Positions 24,292-34,940 of a stretch of 63,646 nt of DNA are shown here, piece after piece. The translations under genes and the position numbers were made by a program. The stretch is taken from contig JAMPFA010000001.1 of NCBI GenBank assembly GCA_023664725.1, positions 115,705-179,350 on the forward strand. The letters run 5' to 3'. How positions within the stretch are numbered: the first letter of the stretch is position 1; the number at the start of each line of letters is the position of its first letter. Under the pieces are notes generated by a model, which saw nothing but the letters and a program-made list of their open reading frames with translations, was not told the origin of the DNA and searched no databases. The stretch comes from Roseburia sp. (GTDB lineage Bacteria; Bacillota; Clostridia; Lachnospirales; Lachnospiraceae).

Positions 24292-27200
24292 ATGTACAAG
24301 GACGTAGTGAAGAGAGTAATAGCTTGGGTTTTGGTCTTGTGTATGATCGGAGGAATACCAGATGTCAGCCTGTGGGCGGCGGCACGGATTTCCGATGGCA
24401 ACGGTAATCACACCTATGCGCTTGTTAATGGTGACACCAGCGGAGAGCAGATGGTCTTTACGAATTCAGAGAAAGCGACCATTACCAATGTCTTTACGAT
24501 GGAGAAAAATGACCGGGATCATGCCCAGGAACTGGAGTCCGTCAAATTTGCGTTGAATTATACCAACAGCGGCGGGGAGACAGAACGATTTATCCAGACG
24601 GCGGATTATGAGATTGCAGTCAGAAACGAGGCCGGAACTGTGATCGCAAGCGCCACGGGTAAATATGAGGCCAGTGACAGGAGCGGATATACGGTAAGGT
24701 TTGACGGGGATGATATTATTCTTGGCTCCGGTGACAAAGTGTCCGTATCTGTCAAGATAAGCAATCCCCAGTGGGTAGGTGACGACGGGGAAAACAAGGA
24801 TAATGATAAGGTGGCTTTCCGGGTAGGAGATCCGGATCCAAGCCTTACTTCCTGGGACAGCAAATGGGAGGCACAGGATGGCACGGTTACTCCACTGACC
24901 CAGAAGCCGGCCTGCATCTACATGACGACCAGAGATGTTTCTACCACGACGCCTACTTCGGGTATCACATTTGATGCAGATAATCCCACGGAACTTTTAA
25001 TAGGAGAGACAGCACAGTTAAGCCTGACATTCACTCCCAACACGGCAAGCCAGAAAAACGTGACATGGACTTCGCTGAATCCCGATGTGGCAACTGTGGA
25101 TGCGAACGGTACAGTGAGAGCGCTTTCCCGGGGAAATGTGAGGATTCATGCTGCCTTGACGGAAAATGACACGATTGATGCAAACTGGGACTTGAAAGTC
25201 TGCAAATCCCTGACCAGTTCGGACATCCGGGTAGGACAGGGAGGAATTCCAGATCAGACGTATACAGGCCAGGCGATAGAACCCAGTACGGGATTGTATG
25301 ACGGTTCCACACTGTTGGGATTAGGAGTGGATTATTATCGAACCTATGACAACAACGTCAATGCGGGTACTGAGGCAAAAGAGATATTTACTGGTATATC
25401 GGGGAATTTCTATAAGGGAAGACTGGAAAGCAACTTTACGATTTTGCCGGCATCTTTAAACAATAACAGAGAGATTTCAGTGATAGTGCCCGCCGGGCTT
25501 ATGTATGAAATTCCTGACGAGACTGCCTTTGATGCTTTCTACGCAAAGTATCCGGATAAGTATCCAGACAAGACAGGTGCGACAGCAGAAGATGTCTTGG
25601 AAGATCAGATCCTTACTGATTTAGAGAAGGGATTTACTGACGGGGCTGCAGGCAGCACCTCTATGCAGATTACATACAATTACAGGTCCCAGGGACATAT
25701 AGAGTATTTGAAACCTGACAGAGATTATACTATAACAGCTCGAAAGCTGGATCAGGCCGGAAGTGGTGCCTATATTGAAATTACTGGTAAAGGAAATTAT
25801 ACAAATACTCTGCGGATTTCCATTCCAATCAAAAAGAGTATCACACATGAGAGTATTAAAATCGTGGATGCTAATGTGGATACCGATTTTATCTATCCAT
25901 ATACCGGAGAGAAGATTAAACCGGCATTTAAAGTGATGGATGGGGATACGGAGTTAAAGGAAGGAGTAGATTATCAGTTAAAAGGCACAGGTGATGACAA
26001 GGGTTACTTTGACAGTGCAGACGGAACAGCGCCTTTGACAGAAGATGCAGGAACAAAGTATATCATCATCGAGGGAATCGGCGCTTACGCTGAGACGCCA
26101 GTAGAGGAAAAAATCGGGACATATAAGGTGACTCCCATCGATATCGGAAGATCTCTGTCGATCAAGGTAGATGTACCGAAACAGGTAGATGGCTTTACTG
26201 CGGCAACCGTAAAGTTGGACGTGACATTTAACGGCGAGCCGTTGACAAAAGATACGGACTTTGAGGTGGAAGTAAAGGATGCTGAAAGCGGCGCCACAGG
26301 ACGTTATGATGTGATTGTTAAGGGCCTGGCACCTAATTTTACAGGTGAATATACAGAAAAGGATGTTCGAACAGGTATTGATCTTGAAGACCCAAGGATA
26401 ACCTTTGCGTTTAAAGATTCTACGGTAGAAACTGCTGGCGTAGATTATATGGGGGGAAAGGAAATCAGGCCAGAAGTTGTTCTTACTGATACGGCAAACA
26501 ACCATGTTCTGGTGCAGGGCACAGATTATAAGATTTCCTACAGCAACAATAAAGATGCGGGAACAGCAACCATAAGGATAACAGGCGCAGATAACAGTTC
26601 TTACGCAGGCGTGTTGAAAAAGGAGTTCACGATCAATCAGGTTGATGTGTCTGATCTTTATCTGGACTACGACCCGTCTGTGATCTTTAACGTCAGATGG
26701 TCAAACGGTGCGCTGAATTATGATGCGAACCAGGTAAGCGTTGCGGTTACCTATGAAGGCACAGACAGCGAAGGAGCAGCATTTGATTTTCCGCTGGTAA
26801 AAGACAGGGACTATACCATTGCCTATGCCAATATAGATAAGGCGGGTACGAATACAGCCAGCTTTACGATCACAGGTGCAGGTAAGAACTTTAAAGGCAG
26901 TGGGACATATACGTATACGATTGACAGGAGAAGTGTTAGTACAGTAGCAGAAGGAAGTGGAAACACTCTTGAAGTAGGCTTTACCAATGACCCTGTCTAC
27001 ACAGGAAAGCCTATGACAGGGTTTGATTTGGGTGTCTATGTAAAACACAATAATGCTACATTTACAGAACCCAAAGATCCTTCGGATTCCTCCAATACAG
27101 CATTGGAGAAATTCTTTACAGATAACTTCAGCACAGCAGTTACCAGTATTGGTAATGGAAAAGCCATTGTGCAGGTAGTGGGAAAGGATGGCGGAAATTA

Positions 27201-30200
27201 CATAGGACCCTGGATAAAGGAGATTACCATAGCTCCTTTCCGCATCAGCAATGACACTGTGGTGTTTGATCCTATTCCGGAGGCAGAGTATGATCCGGAG
27301 CGTGCCATTGAGCCAGAACCGGTGGTGCACTTAAAGAGTGACCCAACTGGACCAGCGCTGATAAAAAATGTGGATTATACTGTCAGCTATTCGGATAACA
27401 GTGAGGCAGGAGATGGAAAGGTAACCATCGAAGGTCACGGAAATTACACAGGCAGCGCCACCGAGAAGTTTACAATCTACAAGAATCTTGATGGCAAGCC
27501 TACAAATGCCATCAGGCCTGACGGTACAACAGTACCAGACTATACAGATACGATTAAGCTGATACGTGACATTCCGCCCCAGTATTATACAGGGAAAAAA
27601 GTATTTTTACAGCCGGAAGATGTTGTGATTGGTGATTATTTTAAAAACAATGCAGGGGTAAAAACGATCCCCAGTACTGCTTATACGATGCCGGAAGATA
27701 AATATGATAATAATATACAGATAAGCGGCACACTCACAAACCCGAACAGGGCAAAAGTTACTGTAACCGGGGGAACTGCCAGCGGCTATTACAGAGGAAG
27801 CAGAGAATTTGAATTTGACATCGTGGCAAACACCATAGCCAGTGACAAGGTTACGATCCAGCTGAGCTACAAAGGCGTAGCAAACATTGAGAACTTTGAT
27901 TACACTGGTGAGGCAATCAGACCGGATGTGACTGTGTACTATGCAGGGGAAGTGGTTGCAACAGATCAGTATGATGTGTATTATGAAAACAATGTAAATG
28001 TGGGTTCAAGGGAAACAGCCGGAACAGAGGCGCCTCATATAATTGTAATAGGAAAGAACAATTTTGGGGGAATCTCCTCTGGCTCAGGTAATATGAAGAG
28101 CGTCTACTTTGATATTAATCCTAAGAAATTGAACCAGACAGGATATACCTATGATTACCCAACACCTGAGACGGATCAGAAGATTCCTCTGGTAAACGGC
28201 GTGTACAATCCTAGGCTGACAGTGACAGACAATACATGGGGTAACGCAGGGACTACCACAAGAAGACTGAAAAAGGACAGCGAGTACACCGTTACATGTA
28301 CACCTTGGGGTACTGGAGATGATGGTTGGATGACCATTGCCGGTACCGGAAATTATGGAGGCAGCGTAACCTTCCATGTGCTTTTAGAGAAACAGACCAT
28401 TACTTCAAATGACGTGCAGGTTACCTTTGCCGGAGGCAGGCACTTTACCTACACAGGAGCTAACATAGCGGGAAGATCTGATTTTGGTCTGACGGTGAGA
28501 ATGCGGGATACCGGAAAAACTCTGGTATACGGCCAGGATTACACAGTGTCTGCGGCCGGCGGTTTCAGAGAGTCCGACCTGATCAACTACAATGGCGGTT
28601 CGCCAGTTTCCTTTAAGATTGATATCAACAATGCAGATTTTAAGGGTACGTTGACGGACAGCAGCTATAACTTTATCATTGACCAGAAAAATATTGCAGA
28701 TGATGATGTGAGGATTTCAGTGCCCAACCAGATTTCAGACGGGTCTGCTCCTGTGGATCCTACCGTGAAAGTGACTTACAATGGTATGACATTGACTGCA
28801 GGGACGGATTATACCTTTGAAACGAAATATGATGGGGCTAATGACAGGCATTATGTTACCGTCAAGGCCATTCCAGGTGGAAATTACCGAGGAGAAAAGG
28901 ATCAAGATTTTGGCGTGGGAAGTGATATTTCCTTTGCGGAGATTACCCTTGCCGGTGGGCAGGACATGAATCATAATGGTCAGACATACCATGACTGCTT
29001 TGTTTACCAGGCAGCGCCGATCACACCGGAACCTACCGTAACGATTGGCGATACCACCCTTAAAGAAGGAACCGATTATACGGTGGCTTACGAAGATAAT
29101 GAGGAACACACTCCTGTAGATCAGACCAGACGGGCGAAAGTGATCATTACCGGAATTGGAAAATATGCGGGAGAGCAGACAAAAGACTTTATCATTGCCC
29201 AGAAGAACGTTTTTGACAATTCACTGGGCGGCAGTGTCAGAATTGATGCGCCTGTGACTGCAGAGTTTACAGGAAGCCAGGTAAAACCGGATGTAAATAT
29301 TGTCTTTACGAGATTAAACGGAACTACATATAAACTGGAACAGGGCAAGGACTATGATCTTTCCGGTGTCGATCTGGTGGATGTGGGAACCGGAAAGAGT
29401 ATGACAATTACCTTTAAGGACAATTTCTACTATTATGATGCGTCCTCTGATACGAGATACGCAACGGTTACCTGCAATGTGGTTGCAAAGTCCTTTAAGG
29501 ATGCGGAAGCTGAGACGGATGCAGGGGATATCTATGTAATATGGGAACCACTGCAGGATGAGTACGAGTATACCGGGGCAGAGATTAAGCCCACATTCAG
29601 AGTACTGGATGTAAAACGTAATTTTGACGGAACCTGCAAGGAGAACGGCTCCATTGCAAATGCCACCAGCGCTACCACTTATTCTTTAAAAGACAAGGTA
29701 GATTATGATATAACCTGGAGAAATAATGACAGGCCGGGAACAGCGGAACTGATCCTCACAGGTAAAGGCAACTACAAGAATGAGCGTATTACCAAGACCT
29801 TTAAGATCAAGGGAACCATTCAGTATGCCAATGTGGAACTGTTGAATGGAGCAGGGATTAATAAAAACCAGTACCAGTATACGGGAAGTCCGGTTCGGCC
29901 AGATGTGAGAGTTTACTTTGGCGATGGCAGCAGACCGGCGGATGATCTGAGACAGGGAAAAAATGAGTATGATACCACCGCAGACTACTGGTGTGAGTAT
30001 GTTGGAGATGCCAGCGGAGATCTTACCCAGATCGGCGTAAAGACCATGATCATCCATGGGATCAATGACTATGCAGGCAGCGATAAGAGAGTGACCTACG
30101 AGGTAGTGAAACGTCAGATCAGTGAAGCTACAGTGGCGCCATTAGGTTCCTTTGCATGGACCGGTGAACCGATCCATCCCGTACCTCAGATCTGGTTTGA

Positions 30201-33200
30201 GGGTGTTCTGTTAAAAGAAGGCAGGGATTTCACCTGTGAATACTCAGATCCATGGGGCGGCAACTGTACAGATGTAAATGATGACTCTAATCCATACTAT
30301 CTGGTGACAGTGACGGCAACAGGAAACTTTGAGGGCAAGCTTGAACCCATCGAGTACAAGATTGGTGATAGTTTTACAAACAAGAATATTCAGGTTCACT
30401 TTGAGAATAACCAGAGAGAATTTGACTACACAGGAGAGACGATCATACCGAAGATTATGGTGCAGGCCGAGGGTGTGAGTGGTTATCTGAAAGAAGGGGA
30501 AGATTACAGAATTGCTATAGAAAAGGGAGATCCCACATACATCAATGCCGGGAAAAAGACATTCCGAATTTATGGTATCGATACAAACCATCCCTTTATC
30601 GGATCTGTGGAAGCAGAATATACCATTAAGCCCATTGACTTGAGCAGTGCAAATGCAAGAGTTATCGTTATGGATGAAGAGGGGATTTTGACTGATAAGA
30701 CAAGATATCCCTACGAATACTATGGCAGACCCCATATGCCGGAGCCTTCCGTAGTTTGGTGGAAGAGCACCACAGATAAAAAAGTTCTGTCAGCAAGTGA
30801 CGGTGATTTCATCTACGATTATGAGAACAACGTAGATGCCGGAACGGCAACTGTCATCGTAAGGCAGGGAGACATCAAGTCGGGAGGCACACAGCCGAAC
30901 TTTACCGGGGAGAGAAGATTGAATTTCAATATCGATCCCGTTTCCTTAACCGAGATGAATGTGGACAGCGGATGGCTGGAGATCAATGATCTGAACAATT
31001 GGATCTACACGGTTACCGGACAGAAAATCAAACCTAATATTACGATACGCTACAAGGGGGATACCCTCATTGAAGGGCAGGATTATGATATTGAAGTTTC
31101 CAATGCAGTCAATATCGGAGATGCCCAGGCGACGATTGAGTTTAAGAAGAACTATACAGGAACATTTGTAAGGAACTTTAAGATTGTAAAACGTTCCATC
31201 GTAGACCCAAGCGTAAGGATTACTATGGTGGGCGGTGACACATTTGACTACACAGGTGAGACCAGACGGCCGGAGATTCAGGTTACCTATGAAGGAACGC
31301 CTCTTGCTCAGGGAACAGATTATACCTTAGAGTACGGCGAGAATATCAAGGCAGGACCTGGAACAGTGAAGGTTACCGGTATCAACAATTTTGACGGTGA
31401 TACCACCATGTACTTTACCATTGCACCCATTGACGTGTCTTCTTCGAAAGTGGAAGTTGTCTGTGATTCCGGTGTGATCAAGAACGGTCAGCCGGCAGAG
31501 CCGAAGTTCACGGTTTACTGGGTACAGCCAGATAGTACGAAGCTGAGGATTTATGCCAATGATGACCCGGAGGCAGTTGCCAACGGAAGGGAAATTGCAT
31601 TTACTTACCGTTATTACAACAATACTGCCGTAGGTATGAAAGGCCATCTGGAAATTAACGGTATCAACAACTTTACCGGAACGAGAGATGTAGAGTTTGA
31701 CATTGGTTCGGATATTGAGGACTATATTGCAAGTGTTGAGTGGGCAAATGGAGCACCAAGCCTGACGTTCAACAACACAACCCAGAAGCCTGCCATCAAA
31801 CGGAACTTAACTTCCGATTCGGTAGCGCCGACTTTGAGTGAAGGCAAGGATTATGAGATCGTTTATGAGCCTGTCTCCGACAATGCGGATGCTGATGTGA
31901 AAAATGCAGGAGAGTACCAGGTATTTATCAAAGGTATCAACAAGTATGCCGGCAGAACAAATGAATTGCAATTTAACATTGCACAGAGAAATATCAGCAA
32001 TGTGCCATTTGAGATTCCCGATGCAGTATTTACGGGAAGCACAGTTAAGCCGAATATCACAGCAGTGGATACACAGATTGGCGTAACTTTGGTAGAGTCT
32101 TCTGTAAGCAGCAACCTGACGAGAGCAGAGATGGCAAACGCTTACACCACGCAGATTACAGGTGACACTGTGAATGCTGGAAGGGTTTCCGTGGCTATCA
32201 TCGCAGCAGGAAACGGCAACTACACCGGTTCTGTGACAAAAGACTTTAACATTACGCCGAAGAACCTGGTGGGAGACAGCGTGACCATCAGCCCGAACCT
32301 CATTGAGGATCAGATTTACACAGGCGGTCAGATTATGCCGAAGCTTACCATCGTAGATACTGCAAGAAATGCAGTTGGCGAGGCTGTGGCACAGGGAGCT
32401 GGAAGCTATGAACTGACAGCAAATGACTATACGATTACTTACACAAACAATGTATATCCGGGAGAGGCGACAGTTACCATTACAGGTAAAGGCAATTACC
32501 AGAACAGAATAGCCAAGACATTTACTATTAATGCCGACCTGTCTATGGCAGAGATTGCTCCGATCCCAGTGCAGGCTTACACCGGTTCACCGGTAACACC
32601 TGCTTTGGTTGTGACACTGGCTGGAAAGACTTTGATCGTCAACCAGGATTACACCGTAACCTACCAGAACAATGTAAACAGAGGTATTGCTACAGCTACC
32701 ATCACGGCAAATCCCTTAGGCGGATATACCGGGGAGAAGACAGTAACCTTTGAAATTGGAAGAGACCTTGCAGGAGCACAGGTTCGTGCTGTGGCAGATG
32801 CGTTTACTTATACAGGAAGCGCAATTGTTCCTCAGATTGCCGTAATCTTCGGCAGTGATACGTTAAAGCCAGGCATTGATTATACTGTTGAATTTGCAAA
32901 TAACGTAAATGTAGGTACGGCAACTGTTACAGTGACAGGCCAGGGCGTATATTCCGGCACAGTAGTGAGGACATTTGAGATTATTGCCAAGAACGTTGCA
33001 AGGTGTAGTTTCAGCGAGGTTGAGACGAAGCTTTACAACAGACAGGCGACCAGCCAGAATCTTGTAGTGACAGACGGCGGCAGGACGCTTGTTCCTAACC
33101 AGGATTACAGTGTCACTTATGTGAACAACACCAATCCGGGAACAGCTACCATCCAGATCGCAGGATTAGGCAACTATGGCGGCATGAAGACGATCCGCTA

Positions 33201-33756
33201 CAACATCGAAGTGAAGCCTATGACAAGTGTTAAGGCTTCCAGCGTAACAAACAAAAGTGTGAAACTTTCCTGGTCTGCAGTGGACAGCGCAGAGGGTTAT
33301 GCAATCTACAACGGCAGCAACAGGCTTGTGGCAAGAACAACAGGAACTTCCTATACCGTGAAGAAGTTGAACTCCATGAAGAGTTACAGCTACAGGGTTC
33401 GTCCGTATAAGGTTTCTGACGGAGCAACCTACTTTGGAGACTTCTCCAATACGGTAAGCGTTGTGACACTTCCCTCTACACCTGGTTCCGTTAAGGTGAA
33501 GGCAGGGAAAAAGCAGGTAAAGATAAGCTGGAAGAAAGTAAGCGGTGTAACGGGATATGAAGTTTACAGAAGCACCAAGAAGTCCAGCGGTTACAAGAAA
33601 GTGACCACCATCAAGAAAGCCAGCACTACAAGCTACACAAACAAGAAACTTTCATCCAAAAAGAAATACTATTTTAAAGTCAGAGCATACAAAACTGTTA
33701 ATGGGAAAAAGCTTTACAGCGCATATTCTTCTCCAAAGCAGGTAAAAGTGAAGTAA
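24292..33756 (+). CDS. Giant secreted repeat protein (Ig-like, about 29 degenerate repeats, two FN3), 3154 aa
   Basis: Signal peptide MYKDVVKRVIAWVLVLCMIG with cleavage near residue 30. Residues about 30-210 are a unique N-domain; 222-303 a Big_2 Ig-like domain (LLIGETAQLSL, VTWTSLNPDVATVDANG). From about 310 to 2970 lie about 29 degenerate 75-110-residue repeats with the consensus YTG-x-x-I-x-P-x-V, then L-x-x-G-x-DYTV-x-YxNN-x-x-AG-T-A and TGKGNYxG with a final FxI; they resemble MBG/YDG-type beta-sandwich repeats. Two lysine-rich FN3 domains (about 2977-3060 and 3064-3154) end the protein. There is no LPXTG-type signal, membrane segment or LysM. The protein is probably a fibrous adhesin or scaffold; anchoring may rely on the basic FN3 tail. 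A sortase gene follows 12 bp later. Repeats have diverged strongly, so the array is old rather than freshly amplified. Confidence 0.88.
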   Translation: MYKDVVKRVIAWVLVLCMIGGIPDVSLWAAARISDGNGNHTYALVNGDTSGEQMVFTNSEKATITNVFTMEKNDRDHAQELESVKFALNYTNSGGETERFIQTADYEIAVRNEAGTVIASATGKYEASDRSGYTVRFDGDDIILGSGDKVSVSVKISNPQWVGDDGENKDNDKVAFRVGDPDPSLTSWDSKWEAQDGTVTPLTQKPACIYMTTRDVSTTTPTSGITFDADNPTELLIGETAQLSLTFTPNTASQKNVTWTSLNPDVATVDANGTVRALSRGNVRIHAALTENDTIDANWDLKVCKSLTSSDIRVGQGGIPDQTYTGQAIEPSTGLYDGSTLLGLGVDYYRTYDNNVNAGTEAKEIFTGISGNFYKGRLESNFTILPASLNNNREISVIVPAGLMYEIPDETAFDAFYAKYPDKYPDKTGATAEDVLEDQILTDLEKGFTDGAAGSTSMQITYNYRSQGHIEYLKPDRDYTITARKLDQAGSGAYIEITGKGNYTNTLRISIPIKKSITHESIKIVDANVDTDFIYPYTGEKIKPAFKVMDGDTELKEGVDYQLKGTGDDKGYFDSADGTAPLTEDAGTKYIIIEGIGAYAETPVEEKIGTYKVTPIDIGRSLSIKVDVPKQVDGFTAATVKLDVTFNGEPLTKDTDFEVEVKDAESGATGRYDVIVKGLAPNFTGEYTEKDVRTGIDLEDPRITFAFKDSTVETAGVDYMGGKEIRPEVVLTDTANNHVLVQGTDYKISYSNNKDAGTATIRITGADNSSYAGVLKKEFTINQVDVSDLYLDYDPSVIFNVRWSNGALNYDANQVSVAVTYEGTDSEGAAFDFPLVKDRDYTIAYANIDKAGTNTASFTITGAGKNFKGSGTYTYTIDRRSVSTVAEGSGNTLEVGFTNDPVYTGKPMTGFDLGVYVKHNNATFTEPKDPSDSSNTALEKFFTDNFSTAVTSIGNGKAIVQVVGKDGGNYIGPWIKEITIAPFRISNDTVVFDPIPEAEYDPERAIEPEPVVHLKSDPTGPALIKNVDYTVSYSDNSEAGDGKVTIEGHGNYTGSATEKFTIYKNLDGKPTNAIRPDGTTVPDYTDTIKLIRDIPPQYYTGKKVFLQPEDVVIGDYFKNNAGVKTIPSTAYTMPEDKYDNNIQISGTLTNPNRAKVTVTGGTASGYYRGSREFEFDIVANTIASDKVTIQLSYKGVANIENFDYTGEAIRPDVTVYYAGEVVATDQYDVYYENNVNVGSRETAGTEAPHIIVIGKNNFGGISSGSGNMKSVYFDINPKKLNQTGYTYDYPTPETDQKIPLVNGVYNPRLTVTDNTWGNAGTTTRRLKKDSEYTVTCTPWGTGDDGWMTIAGTGNYGGSVTFHVLLEKQTITSNDVQVTFAGGRHFTYTGANIAGRSDFGLTVRMRDTGKTLVYGQDYTVSAAGGFRESDLINYNGGSPVSFKIDINNADFKGTLTDSSYNFIIDQKNIADDDVRISVPNQISDGSAPVDPTVKVTYNGMTLTAGTDYTFETKYDGANDRHYVTVKAIPGGNYRGEKDQDFGVGSDISFAEITLAGGQDMNHNGQTYHDCFVYQAAPITPEPTVTIGDTTLKEGTDYTVAYEDNEEHTPVDQTRRAKVIITGIGKYAGEQTKDFIIAQKNVFDNSLGGSVRIDAPVTAEFTGSQVKPDVNIVFTRLNGTTYKLEQGKDYDLSGVDLVDVGTGKSMTITFKDNFYYYDASSDTRYATVTCNVVAKSFKDAEAETDAGDIYVIWEPLQDEYEYTGAEIKPTFRVLDVKRNFDGTCKENGSIANATSATTYSLKDKVDYDITWRNNDRPGTAELILTGKGNYKNERITKTFKIKGTIQYANVELLNGAGINKNQYQYTGSPVRPDVRVYFGDGSRPADDLRQGKNEYDTTADYWCEYVGDASGDLTQIGVKTMIIHGINDYAGSDKRVTYEVVKRQISEATVAPLGSFAWTGEPIHPVPQIWFEGVLLKEGRDFTCEYSDPWGGNCTDVNDDSNPYYLVTVTATGNFEGKLEPIEYKIGDSFTNKNIQVHFENNQREFDYTGETIIPKIMVQAEGVSGYLKEGEDYRIAIEKGDPTYINAGKKTFRIYGIDTNHPFIGSVEAEYTIKPIDLSSANARVIVMDEEGILTDKTRYPYEYYGRPHMPEPSVVWWKSTTDKKVLSASDGDFIYDYENNVDAGTATVIVRQGDIKSGGTQPNFTGERRLNFNIDPVSLTEMNVDSGWLEINDLNNWIYTVTGQKIKPNITIRYKGDTLIEGQDYDIEVSNAVNIGDAQATIEFKKNYTGTFVRNFKIVKRSIVDPSVRITMVGGDTFDYTGETRRPEIQVTYEGTPLAQGTDYTLEYGENIKAGPGTVKVTGINNFDGDTTMYFTIAPIDVSSSKVEVVCDSGVIKNGQPAEPKFTVYWVQPDSTKLRIYANDDPEAVANGREIAFTYRYYNNTAVGMKGHLEINGINNFTGTRDVEFDIGSDIEDYIASVEWANGAPSLTFNNTTQKPAIKRNLTSDSVAPTLSEGKDYEIVYEPVSDNADADVKNAGEYQVFIKGINKYAGRTNELQFNIAQRNISNVPFEIPDAVFTGSTVKPNITAVDTQIGVTLVESSVSSNLTRAEMANAYTTQITGDTVNAGRVSVAIIAAGNGNYTGSVTKDFNITPKNLVGDSVTISPNLIEDQIYTGGQIMPKLTIVDTARNAVGEAVAQGAGSYELTANDYTITYTNNVYPGEATVTITGKGNYQNRIAKTFTINADLSMAEIAPIPVQAYTGSPVTPALVVTLAGKTLIVNQDYTVTYQNNVNRGIATATITANPLGGYTGEKTVTFEIGRDLAGAQVRAVADAFTYTGSAIVPQIAVIFGSDTLKPGIDYTVEFANNVNVGTATVTVTGQGVYSGTVVRTFEIIAKNVARCSFSEVETKLYNRQATSQNLVVTDGGRTLVPNQDYSVTYVNNTNPGTATIQIAGLGNYGGMKTIRYNIEVKPMTSVKASSVTNKSVKLSWSAVDSAEGYAIYNGSNRLVARTTGTSYTVKKLNSMKSYSYRVRPYKVSDGATYFGDFSNTVSVVTLPSTPGSVKVKAGKKQVKISWKKVSGVTGYEVYRSTKKSSGYKKVTTIKKASTTSYTNKKLSSKKKYYFKVRAYKTVNGKKLYSAYSSPKQVKVK

Positions 33757-33768
33757 GGGATTGCCTTT

Positions 33769-34908
33769 ATGGAAAAGTACAAAATTGGCAGGCATGAATT
33801 TGATTCCAAGGAAGAATGGGAAAATGCCCTGAGTGACTTAAAAAAAATTAAGAATCTTGTGGAACAGTTGGATATAGAGGACCCGGAGGACACTCTGGTC
33901 CTCTATCAGCTGCTTCGCAATGGCGATGTTACCTTTGACGGTGAACTGGGAGATGCTTTTTTCTGTGATATTTCAGACAGAGTGGCAGAAAATTCCAGAC
34001 AGCTGATCAAGCAGGGAGCAAAGAGAAGTTTTTTTGCAAATCTTGATTTTTCAGGTTTGCTGAATGCAGATACCCCAGTTGAAAAGGAAGGGATCTTTAA
34101 ACTTGCGGGGGTCGTCTGTGTTGTGCTTGCTGTGGTTTGTTTCGGTGTATACGGTCTCTCCGTGTTTGCCGAGAACCGGGCAGCAAGAAAGTTAGAAGAA
34201 GTACAGAGTTTGAGAGACAGTAACCAGCCAGTGAACTGGTTTATGGAGCGAAGCGACCAGGAAAACCCCAGAGAAAATTCCGCAGAGGGGGATCAGTCAG
34301 AACTTCGTGTACAGGAAATACAACAATCTTTGGAAATTTTACCGGAATACAAGGAACTGCATAAGAAGTATCCGGATTTGATCGGCTGGGTGAAGATAGA
34401 GGGAACTTCCATAGATTTGCCGGTGATGCAGACGGTAGATGATTTTTATCTCCATCACAATATAGACGGAGAGGAAGATATCAACGGAACATTGTTTTTA
34501 GATACCCGGGATGATGTAGTAAAGCCCAGCATGAATCTCATCGTCTACGGGCATAACATGAGAAGCGGTGCGATGTTTGGAAGCCTGAAACAATATTTAG
34601 ATGATGGTTTTGCGGCAAAGCATAAGCTGATAAACTTTGACAGCATATATGAAAAGGGAAGTTACGAAGTGCTGTATGTCTGTCTCACGAAAGTGGGATA
34701 CCAGGACGAGGAGGGGTACAAGTATTACAATTTTATTGATCCCCAGTCTCCGGAAGAATTTGACGCATATTTCAAATCGATTGAGCAGTGCGCAGTTTAC
34801 GACAGTAAACAGGAGGTAACGGAGAATGACAAGTTTCTCACATTATCTACCTGCAACAGCTACACAGAGGACGGAAGGCTCTTTGTGGTAGCAAGAAAAA
34901 TGCAATAG
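33769..34908 (+). CDS. srtB: Class B sortase with N-terminal cytoplasmic domain
   Basis: A 379-residue type II membrane protein. Residues 1-105 form a soluble domain with no similarity to classical sortases (IGRHEFDSKEEWENALSDLK, then VLYQLLRNGDVTFDGELGD). One membrane helix lies at about 112-134, a linker follows, and the sortase domain starts near 190 (YKELHKKYPDLIGWVKIEGT). Catalytic His262 (YGHNM), Cys362 (LSTC) and Arg370 (GRLFVVAR) are all present. The long insert between His and Cys fits class B. It lies 12 bp after the giant protein and 32 bp before an LRR protein with a TPKTG signal, so that protein is its likely substrate. Clostridioides difficile SrtB is known to use (S/P/N)PxTG motifs, close to TPKTG. 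Confidence 0.9.
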   Translation: MEKYKIGRHEFDSKEEWENALSDLKKIKNLVEQLDIEDPEDTLVLYQLLRNGDVTFDGELGDAFFCDISDRVAENSRQLIKQGAKRSFFANLDFSGLLNADTPVEKEGIFKLAGVVCVVLAVVCFGVYGLSVFAENRAARKLEEVQSLRDSNQPVNWFMERSDQENPRENSAEGDQSELRVQEIQQSLEILPEYKELHKKYPDLIGWVKIEGTSIDLPVMQTVDDFYLHHNIDGEEDINGTLFLDTRDDVVKPSMNLIVYGHNMRSGAMFGSLKQYLDDGFAAKHKLINFDSIYEKGSYEVLYVCLTKVGYQDEEGYKYYNFIDPQSPEEFDAYFKSIEQCAVYDSKQEVTENDKFLTLSTCNSYTEDGRLFVVARKMQ

Positions 34909-34940
34909 CATGAAAACTATAATGCTTAAGGAGGGTGAAC

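Noticed and set aside
25978-32114. Many antisense open frames of 60-210 codons inside the giant gene
   Set aside because: They follow from the repetitive composition of the 9.5-kb gene, lack ribosome sites and encode Cys/His/Ile-rich nonsense.
33480-33756. LPXTG-like anchor at the end of the giant protein
   Set aside because: The C-terminus is an FN3 domain ending PKQVKVK, without motif, hydrophobic helix or tail.
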